Origin: Methylococcaceae bacterium
GTDB lineage: Bacteria; Pseudomonadota; Gammaproteobacteria; Methylococcales; Methylomonadaceae
NCBI GenBank assembly: GCA_016715325.1
Contig: JADKAL010000014.1
Location: 62,001-126,000, forward strand
DNA: 64,000 bases
Reading direction: 5' to 3'
Position numbers and translations under genes: made by a program
The notes under the pieces: generated by a model
Database searches by the model: none
The model's input: the letters and a program-made list of their open reading frames with translations, nothing else
Told to the model about the DNA's origin: nothing
In this document: positions 57,480 to 64,000 of the stretch, piece by piece
Layout of the letters: each line of letters opens with the position of its first letter
Position numbering within the stretch: position 1 is the first letter of the stretch

Positions 57480-58484
57480 GTGGTTTCAACTGTTAAAAAT
57501 AGCTTTCTGATAGTCGTAAGCATTGCGCTGCTGTTAAGCGGCAGCGCATTAATTATCCCGCAAATCGAAAAGCTTTATTACGATAATCAAAAATCGCCGC
57601 AAACAGACTCATCGTCTGTGAATATTGCTCTTCTCCAAGGGCAAGCATCTGATCTACAAGGTGCATTTGCAGTAGATTCCGTCGATAACTATATCATTCG
57701 ACGGAGTGGCAAGGATGCCTTCAGTCTTTTATTAGCGCATTACAAAGATAGTCAAAACCGGGAACGCCGTACCTTGCTCTATCCGAAAAATAAACAAGAG
57801 ACGGCGGCGTTAATCAGCCCAACCGGTATCAGACAAACGATTTGGGATGAAGCGGCTTCCTCGATCAAGCAAAATATGCCGGACGATGCCGTTATTTTAA
57901 GCTGGTGGGACGACGGTCAAAGAATCCACTTTTTAAGCGGGCGAGATAGCTGGATTAGCAAGCCTTCTGAAGAGACATTTAAAACACCGGTTTGGGAGCA
58001 CTTTAAAAGTAATTTTCTGCTCGCCGATAAAGAAGAAAAAATCCGTCTAGTTCAACTGGCGCGTTGGTTGACGATGGATTCCGATCAAGCGCTAACAGAA
58101 ATACGGCAAACCTTCGGTAACGCACATCCCCTGTATCTGCTAGTTACCAACGATTTGCTGCTAAGACTCGGCGAAATAGCGGATTACGGCGCCGCTTCGT
58201 TACCCTTAACAACAGCCTCTTTCCAAGCAAACGATAATTTGCACGGCGATATTGCTAAAATCCGGGAATGGGCGGGCGAAAACGGTAACGGTAACTATTT
58301 GGTACAAAAAGAAGGCGGCGGTTATTACGTCTGGGCAACCCCGAAAGAAACCGATTCGATAAAACAAACGCTGCTTGTGCGATTACTGCCTTTTGTCGAT
58401 TCCCTAAAAAAACTGCCGGACGGTATTCAACTCGTTTACCAAAGCCATTGGGGCGGATATTTATCTATCTATAAGCTGAATTAA
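57480..58484 (+). CDS. haoB: HaoB, partner protein of hydroxylamine oxidoreductase
   Basis: 334 residues with GTG start four bases after haoA. N-terminal membrane anchor or signal (SFLIVVSIALLLSGSALII). The rest is periplasmic and has no heme motif. Members of this family are found directly after haoA in ammonia oxidisers and methanotrophs; the role is not established (assembly or electron transfer has been suggested). Converges on the peroxidase fusion with only seven bases between stops. Confidence 0.9.
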   Translation: MVSTVKNSFLIVVSIALLLSGSALIIPQIEKLYYDNQKSPQTDSSSVNIALLQGQASDLQGAFAVDSVDNYIIRRSGKDAFSLLLAHYKDSQNRERRTLLYPKNKQETAALISPTGIRQTIWDEAASSIKQNMPDDAVILSWWDDGQRIHFLSGRDSWISKPSEETFKTPVWEHFKSNFLLADKEEKIRLVQLARWLTMDSDQALTEIRQTFGNAHPLYLLVTNDLLLRLGEIADYGAASLPLTTASFQANDNLHGDIAKIREWAGENGNGNYLVQKEGGGYYVWATPKETDSIKQTLLVRLLPFVDSLKKLPDGIQLVYQSHWGGYLSIYKLN

Positions 58485-58491
58485 GTTTTGC

Positions 58492-60417
58492 TTATCGGGT
58501 ATCCCCTATTGGCGCAGCAAAAGCGTCGCCTACCAATTCTTTAATATTATCGCCGGTTAATGTCTTTAAAAATGCTATCAGCTCGTCGATTTCGGCCGGT
58601 GTAAGCTTTAACGGCTGAATTAAAGAATCGAGATTTTCATTCGGGATCCCGCCTTTATTATAAAACTCAACCACATCCTTTAAGGTAGCCAGACTTCCGT
58701 CATGCATGTATGGTGCGGTTAGCGAGATGTTCCGTAAAGACGGCGTTTTATACTTCCATCGATCTTCCGGTTTTTGGGTCACTTCGTAGCGGCCTAAATC
58801 GTTGGCTTTGGTTTCCGAAACCGAATCGACGACTGCATTGGGAACATTAGCAAAAACGCCCGGCGCGACTTGCACGCGTTGGGTAAGCTCCGGTGATTTA
58901 TTCATAGCTGCTTCAAATCCGATGCCGGTGTTATGCAGTTGATTGTCGGTGAATAAGGCGTGGTCTTTGTCTATGTTATGACACTGACTGCAAGCGGCTT
59001 TACCGGTGAATAATTCGAATCCTTTTTTGGCGGTATCGTCGATTGCTTTTTCGTCTTTGCCGTAATACCAACGGTCGAAAGGCGAATTTGCCGAATTTAA
59101 GGCGCGTTCGTAGCTTGCAATCGCTATTCCAACGGTCTCCATAGTTGGCGCTTTGTCGAAGGTTTTTTCAAATAAACTGTCGTAATCCTTGTGCTGTTTA
59201 ATTTTATCGAGGACATAGCCGATGGAAGGATTTGCCATCTCGTTATGCGCTAAAAAAGGTCCCCACACCTGCTGTTCTAAGGTCGATTCGCGGCTGTCGT
59301 GAAACAGCGTTTGCATATAAGCGACGTTATACAACGTCGGGCTGTTGCGCTTAACCGTTCGACCTTCGACGCCGACCGCAGTCGCCATTTCATTGCTGGT
59401 AAAGCCTTGTTCCGGGATGTGACACATGGCGCAAGAAAAGGTGTTGTTAATCGATAAACGGCGGTCGTAAAACAGTTTTCGGCCTATACCGATTTTTTCT
59501 TGCGTCACAGGATTGTCTTGAGGGAAGGGAACGGGAGGTAATCCCAACGGCGGTTGGTTGATCGTTTCGAGTAAGTTGATCGGTTTGCCTTGTCGATGGG
59601 TTAGCGCGATGGAATCGGTTTGATAATCCTTGTTTTCGTATTCGCTTTTATTATCGCCAGCACGGTATAAGGTCGAATTCTTGGTTTCAATCGGTTGGGA
59701 AGCCGCGGTTTTACCATCGTTTTGCAGTAATGTGAGAATATCGCTAACGAGTGTATCGGGATGCAGCAATTCCGTATTGTAGATATTACGCAACTGTTTG
59801 TGCGAGTCGATCAAATATACCCGTAACGAGTGATTAAACGTATTAGTAAATTTACCGTCGGCATCGTAGACTTTGTCCGCTCTCTGTTTATAGCCTTCCA
59901 AAATCGGTTGGAGTTCCTTTTCCGACCGGGTCGTTAGAAACCGCCAGTCCAGCTCTTTGCTTTGCAGCGATGCGCCGAACGCTTTCATACGCGCCGGTGT
60001 GTCGTATTCAGGATTAAAACTTAACGTGATCAGCCGAACATGCTGCGCCATATCAGGCGCTTTTATCAGCCGGTTTTTCAGTTTATGCAAAACGGCAGTA
60101 GCCAAGGGGCAGCCGTTAATATCGCTACAGGTTGAATAGATGAAGCTGAGCAGAAACACCTTGTCTGGTTGTGCCGCATTGCTCATCGCATCGTATAGGG
60201 TCGTTTGATTACCGTCCGTATCGAGCACATGACCGTTTGTTGCCAATCCTAAAACAGGCAACCGGTAGCTGCCTGGAATCGGTGCTTTGAATTTCAAGTC
60301 GCCGTATCCGGGGGCCAGGGGTTTCGGTTCGGCAGGTTGAACGAGGTTCGCTTCGACTGCAAAAGAGCCAAATGCGACAATTAATGCCGCCAAATATTTA
60401 TTTAGATCAACCGCCAT
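58492..60417 (-). CDS. SCO1/SenC-like domain fused to di-heme MauG/cytochrome c peroxidase
   Basis: 641 residues. Signal peptide about 1-23. Residues 45-235 are a SCO/thioredoxin-like domain; its copper or redox cysteines are Cys97 and Cys103, a CX5C spacing instead of the usual CX3C, and the third ligand is probably His196 (FNHSLRVYLID). Residues 280-620 are a MauG/CcpA-type di-heme cytochrome with CAMCH (329-333) and CSQCH (476-480), RNSPTLYNV and the PSLRNISLTAPYMHDGSL block. It is periplasmic. SCO proteins deliver copper to oxidases; di-heme peroxidases reduce peroxide or oxidise proteins. Copper is central to methanotrophs, but the substrate here is unknown. Confidence 0.9.
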   Translation of the reverse strand: MAVDLNKYLAALIVAFGSFAVEANLVQPAEPKPLAPGYGDLKFKAPIPGSYRLPVLGLATNGHVLDTDGNQTTLYDAMSNAAQPDKVFLLSFIYSTCSDINGCPLATAVLHKLKNRLIKAPDMAQHVRLITLSFNPEYDTPARMKAFGASLQSKELDWRFLTTRSEKELQPILEGYKQRADKVYDADGKFTNTFNHSLRVYLIDSHKQLRNIYNTELLHPDTLVSDILTLLQNDGKTAASQPIETKNSTLYRAGDNKSEYENKDYQTDSIALTHRQGKPINLLETINQPPLGLPPVPFPQDNPVTQEKIGIGRKLFYDRRLSINNTFSCAMCHIPEQGFTSNEMATAVGVEGRTVKRNSPTLYNVAYMQTLFHDSRESTLEQQVWGPFLAHNEMANPSIGYVLDKIKQHKDYDSLFEKTFDKAPTMETVGIAIASYERALNSANSPFDRWYYGKDEKAIDDTAKKGFELFTGKAACSQCHNIDKDHALFTDNQLHNTGIGFEAAMNKSPELTQRVQVAPGVFANVPNAVVDSVSETKANDLGRYEVTQKPEDRWKYKTPSLRNISLTAPYMHDGSLATLKDVVEFYNKGGIPNENLDSLIQPLKLTPAEIDELIAFLKTLTGDNIKELVGDAFAAPIGDTR

Positions 60418-60508
60418 AGCTCTGCCTCAAATAAAAGTCCAAGGCCCGAGCGTTAAGTCACTTTGCCCTTGCCTTATCTATTGTACAATATCGGGTTACT
60501 CCAAACTC

Positions 60509-63500
60509 ATGCAAACGGAAATGGTCAACGAGAAATTACTGAGTCGTTCGGATATCGTCAAGGAATGCGGCATCAGCTATTACGAACGAGGCAGGCAATA
60601 TTACGCCGACGGCGCCGTCTTACAATGCAAAGTTACCAGCGAAGGCGCACTATTTACCCAATTGAACGCCGCCGTCGAAGGCAGCGCCAATTCCCCTTAT
60701 AAGTTGAATATCCGAATTACCTGGCGGCCCGGTTTTAAATCCGCCGAAATAGAAGGGAGCTGTTCTTGCCCGATCGGTTACAATTGCAAGCATGTCGTCG
60801 CCGTGTGTTTGGCTTATCAAGACGGTAACAAGGAAGGCGAACGTAAGCGCCAAGAATCCGGGTGTCTTGAATGGCTGGACAGTTTCAATCGTCAAGTTAA
60901 AACGGTCGATAAAGACAATGCCGGTGAATTTATTGCCTATATCTTAAAACCAACGCAAAAAGTCAACGAGTTAACCGTTGAACTTCTCGTCACCAAAGAA
61001 AAAAAATACGGCGGATTAAGCAAAGGCCGGAAAACAAGTTTACAAAATCTGCGTTACAGTTTTTCGCATTACGGTTTTGTTACCCCGGAAGACAGCGAAA
61101 TCGTTAAACTTATTACTGCGTTAGATACGACATTCGGTGCGGAACCCTTGATTTCAGGTTCTTTAGGCGCAATTGCATTAATTAAATTATTACAAACCGG
61201 ACGCTTGTACTGGCAAGACATAGAAATGCCGCCGCTTAGACCGGGTGCGTTACGTGATTTAAAATTCGATTGGCAGCTTACCGTGCAAAACGATTATCAA
61301 TTGCACACAATGATTGAACCCGCCGCAGTGCCGGTTCTGGTCGATCCGCCCCACTACATCGATCCTGATGAAGGCGTTATCGGGCGGTTTTCTGCCGCGA
61401 GCCTCAACTATCAACAACTCAAAGCGATTTTGGCTGCGCCGCCCGTTCCCGAAAAAGTCGCCGATGAATTCAGCTACCGGCTGACGGTAGAATATCCCGA
61501 GCTGGATTTGCCGCCGCCCAAAAAAATCGACGTGAAAGAAATTACCGGCATCGAACCGGTACCGCACCTTATTCTTTACGGCGAGCAATCGCTGGCGCGT
61601 CATTATGTGCATTATATTGCGGTCGGCTTTAAATACGGACAGTGGTTGCTGCCCGGAAAAGAAGCAAAAGACTACAGCGTCATTAATACTCCGCAAGGAT
61701 TGGTACGAATCAAGCGCTTTCCCGAAAAGGAAAAGGCAACGATATTACGCTTGTCGGAACTCGGATTTTCTCCGGCGCCGGGTACGGAGTCGACAGGGAA
61801 AGAGTTCATCCTCGGCAGTTACGCCAAATCGACGATTGAGAGCGCTTCGCGTTGGGGGCATTTACTGGAATCGGTCGTCCCCGAACTGGAACAGGAAGGC
61901 TGGTTAATCGAGTTTAGAGACAGCTTTTTATTAAATTTTCAAGCTGTCGATAACTGGGACGCTGAAATAAGCGATAGCCAGAACGACTGGTTCGAGATGC
62001 GTTTTAATATTGAAGTAGAAGGTCAATCGATCCCGCTATTACCGCTGATTATGCCGGTTTTGGAAAATTACGACCTCAATAACCTGCCCGAATTGCTCAA
62101 TATTCCAGTCAGCGACTATCGTTTTTTAACGGTGCCGAGCGAGAAAATTAAGCCGTTTCTGGCGATATTGCTTGAATTATTCGGTGGCAGTACGTTCGAT
62201 AAAAACGGATCGTTAAAAATATCTCGATTTAACGCCGCCAGTTTGGCCGATATGGAAACCCATAGTTACGGGCTGTTTTCCATCAAAGGCGGGGAGGAAA
62301 TTAAAAAACTGGCGAAAAAACTCGCTGATTTTAAAGGGATAGACGATGTCCCGGTTCCTTATAATTTGAGAGCTACGTTACGCGAATACCAAAAGCTCGG
62401 GCTTAATTGGCTGCAATTTTTACGCGAATATGCGTTTGCCGGAATATTGGCCGACGACATGGGGCTTGGAAAAACCGTCCAAACCTTAGCCCATTTATTG
62501 CTGGAAAAGCAAAGCGGACGGATGAAAGAACCTAGCTTGATTATTGCGCCGACTAGTTTGCTCAGCAATTGGCGGCGCGAATCCGAGCGTTTCACGCCGG
62601 ATTTGAATATGCTGATCCTTCAAGGGACCGAACGTAAACAATTGTTTTATAAAATGCGGGATTACGACGTCATCATGACGACTTATCCGTTATTACCCCG
62701 CGATGAAGAAACATTGTTGGAGCATCAATATCATTATCTGATTCTCGATGAAGCGCAAATCATCAAAAATCCGCTCTCTAAAGGCGCGCAAATCGTCCGT
62801 CAAATTAATTCCCGGCATCGGCTTTGCTTAACCGGGACTCCGATGGAAAACCACCTCGGAGAACTATGGGCGCAATTCGATTTTCTGATGCCCGGTTTTT
62901 TGGGTGATAGCGCTACATTTAAACGTCTCTACCGGACGCCGATAGAAACCTTCGGGAATGCCGACCAAAAAGCGAGGTTATCGAAACGTATTGCACCATT
63001 TATGTTGCGACGCACCAAGCAGGAAGTTGCTGCGGAACTACCGCCGAAGACAGAAATTATCCGTTCGGTACCGCTCTATGAAAAACAAGCGGCCTTATAT
63101 GAAAGCATCAGGCTAACGATGGAAAAGAAAGTTCGGGATGCAATCGCAGAAAGGGGATTATCGCGTAGTCATATAACTATTCTGGATGCGCTCTTAAAAT
63201 TGCGCCAGACGTGTTGCGATCCTCGAACGTTGCCGCTCGACGCCGCGCAAAAAATCAACGAATCCGCCAAGCTCGATTTGCTGATGGAGTTATTACCTGA
63301 GTTGTTGGAAGAAGGCCGTAAAATTCTGGTCTTTTCGCAATTTACCCGGATGATTGCGTTGATTGAAGACAAACTCAATCACCAAGGCATTGCATACAGC
63401 AAACTGACCGGTCAAACGAAAGACCGCGACGCAGCAATCGGCATGTTCAAAAACGGCGAGGTTGATGTGTTTTTGATCAGCCTCAAAGCAGGCGGTATCG

Positions 63501-63775
63501 GCCTTAATTTGACGGAAGCCGATACCGTCATCATTTACGACCCCTGGTGGAATCCGGCAGTCGAAAATCAAGCAGCGGACCGCGCCCATCGCATCGGACA
63601 AGACAAGCCGGTGTTCGTCTACAAGCTTATTACGGAAAATACCGTCGAGGAAAAAATGCTTGCCATGCAAGACCGCAAACGCGCCTTAGCGGATAGCATT
63701 TACAACGAAGGGGCAAAAGAAGAAGCCTTGCAACTGACGGCGGACGACCTTACCGCCTTGTTTCAACCGTTGTGA
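60509..63775 (+). CDS. SNF2-family helicase with N-terminal SWIM zinc finger
   Basis: 1088 residues. SWIM finger CSCPIGYNCKH at about 92-102 (C-x-C...C-x-H). The C-terminal half is a complete SWI2/SNF2 ATPase: motif I DDMGLGKTVQTL, Ia IIAPTSLLSNW, II LDEAQIIKN, III LTGTPMENHLGELW, V GGIGLNLTEADTVI, VI ADRAHRIGQDKPV. Such bacterial proteins remodel DNA-protein complexes; many are of unknown role, some lie in defence loci. Here it is next to truD with no defence neighbours, so housekeeping is more likely. The start could be ATG 60521. Confidence 0.93.
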   Translation: MQTEMVNEKLLSRSDIVKECGISYYERGRQYYADGAVLQCKVTSEGALFTQLNAAVEGSANSPYKLNIRITWRPGFKSAEIEGSCSCPIGYNCKHVVAVCLAYQDGNKEGERKRQESGCLEWLDSFNRQVKTVDKDNAGEFIAYILKPTQKVNELTVELLVTKEKKYGGLSKGRKTSLQNLRYSFSHYGFVTPEDSEIVKLITALDTTFGAEPLISGSLGAIALIKLLQTGRLYWQDIEMPPLRPGALRDLKFDWQLTVQNDYQLHTMIEPAAVPVLVDPPHYIDPDEGVIGRFSAASLNYQQLKAILAAPPVPEKVADEFSYRLTVEYPELDLPPPKKIDVKEITGIEPVPHLILYGEQSLARHYVHYIAVGFKYGQWLLPGKEAKDYSVINTPQGLVRIKRFPEKEKATILRLSELGFSPAPGTESTGKEFILGSYAKSTIESASRWGHLLESVVPELEQEGWLIEFRDSFLLNFQAVDNWDAEISDSQNDWFEMRFNIEVEGQSIPLLPLIMPVLENYDLNNLPELLNIPVSDYRFLTVPSEKIKPFLAILLELFGGSTFDKNGSLKISRFNAASLADMETHSYGLFSIKGGEEIKKLAKKLADFKGIDDVPVPYNLRATLREYQKLGLNWLQFLREYAFAGILADDMGLGKTVQTLAHLLLEKQSGRMKEPSLIIAPTSLLSNWRRESERFTPDLNMLILQGTERKQLFYKMRDYDVIMTTYPLLPRDEETLLEHQYHYLILDEAQIIKNPLSKGAQIVRQINSRHRLCLTGTPMENHLGELWAQFDFLMPGFLGDSATFKRLYRTPIETFGNADQKARLSKRIAPFMLRRTKQEVAAELPPKTEIIRSVPLYEKQAALYESIRLTMEKKVRDAIAERGLSRSHITILDALLKLRQTCCDPRTLPLDAAQKINESAKLDLLMELLPELLEEGRKILVFSQFTRMIALIEDKLNHQGIAYSKLTGQTKDRDAAIGMFKNGEVDVFLISLKAGGIGLNLTEADTVIIYDPWWNPAVENQAADRAHRIGQDKPVFVYKLITENTVEEKMLAMQDRKRALADSIYNEGAKEEALQLTADDLTALFQPL

Positions 63776-63783
63776 TAAACGGG

Positions 63784-64000
63784 ATGACGCTCCGATTGCC
63801 TTATGTTTACGGTGCGCCATCTGCAACTGGAAGACTTCGCTCCATCCCTGAAGACTTCAAAGTCTACGAAAACTTATCCTTCGTCCCGTCGGGCGAAGGG
63901 GAACATGTTTTTTTGCAGATAGAAAAAACCGGCGAGAATACCGAAACAATCGCCCGGCAGTTGGCGCGCTTTGCGGAAGTAAACCAGCGCGATATTGGCT
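63784..64000 (+). CDS. truD: TruD, tRNA pseudouridine-13 synthase (5' part only)
   Basis: The first 72 codons are in the window. The translated start (LPYVYGAPSATGRLRSIPED, then FKVYENLSFVPSGEGEHVFL) is the classical TruD N-terminus. The catalytic region lies beyond the right edge. It makes pseudouridine at position 13 of tRNA-Glu. Confidence 0.92.
   Translation, partial: MTLRLPYVYGAPSATGRLRSIPEDFKVYENLSFVPSGEGEHVFLQIEKTGENTETIARQLARFAEVNQRDIG

Overview
The window looks like a chromosomal segment around the replication origin of a gamma-proteobacterial methanotroph (order Methylococcales). The evidence is the origin gene order rpmH-rnpA-yidD-yidC-mnmE / dnaA-dnaN-recF-gyrB, housekeeping clusters typical of gamma-proteobacteria (rsmI-lpoA-yraN-diaA, rplM-rpsI, def-fmt-rsmB, dprA-smg-topA), and an octaheme hydroxylamine oxidoreductase with its partner (haoA-haoB), as found in methanotrophs. 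The lineage is an inference; no 16S rRNA or pmo/mmo genes are present. I saw no tRNA, rRNA or CRISPR array.

Layout. 1-2.7 kb: start of tsaE, the bifunctional NAD(P)HX repair enzyme, and queG. 2.7-11.2 kb: two related secreted-type repeat proteins (FG-GAP/VCBS plus RTX repeats) separated by a dispersed palindromic repeat, then a decayed IS5-type transposase. 11.3-21.4 kb: origin region, with a candidate oriC between dnaA and dnaN and two parS-like ParB sites at the 3' end of recF. 21.4-28.4 kb: accessory island with mobile-element and restriction-enzyme remnants. 28.5-45.2 kb: housekeeping genes and an NtrY/NtrX-like two-component pair. 45.4-54.6 kb: a small LuxR-type regulator, a nine-PAS LuxR-type protein, a CheB-CheR-PAS fusion and an FNR-type regulator. 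55-58.5 kb: mlaC-like gene and haoAB. 58.5-64 kb: a SCO/di-heme peroxidase fusion, a SWIM-SNF2 helicase, and the start of truD.

The most interesting part is the island at 22.1-27.6 kb. Four tightly overlapping plus-strand genes encode a Gly/Ser-headed small protein, a PfkB kinase-nucleoside 2-deoxyribosyltransferase fusion, a QueC-like ATPase with intact PP-loop and zinc cysteines, and a SagB-like nitroreductase. They converge on a coupled pair encoding a D12-class DNA adenine methylase and an OGG-like HhH-GPD glycosylase. The set suggests nucleobase chemistry used in conflict or modification, and I do not recognise a named system with exactly this composition. A 1.12-kb IS630-type element has inserted in the kinase-transferase gene; removing it with its target duplication restores one 411-residue frame.

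Caution: several genes carry single-base frameshifts, including essential rplM and also lpoA and the IS630 transposase. Two lie in short homopolymer runs, so some apparent pseudogenes may be sequencing errors.
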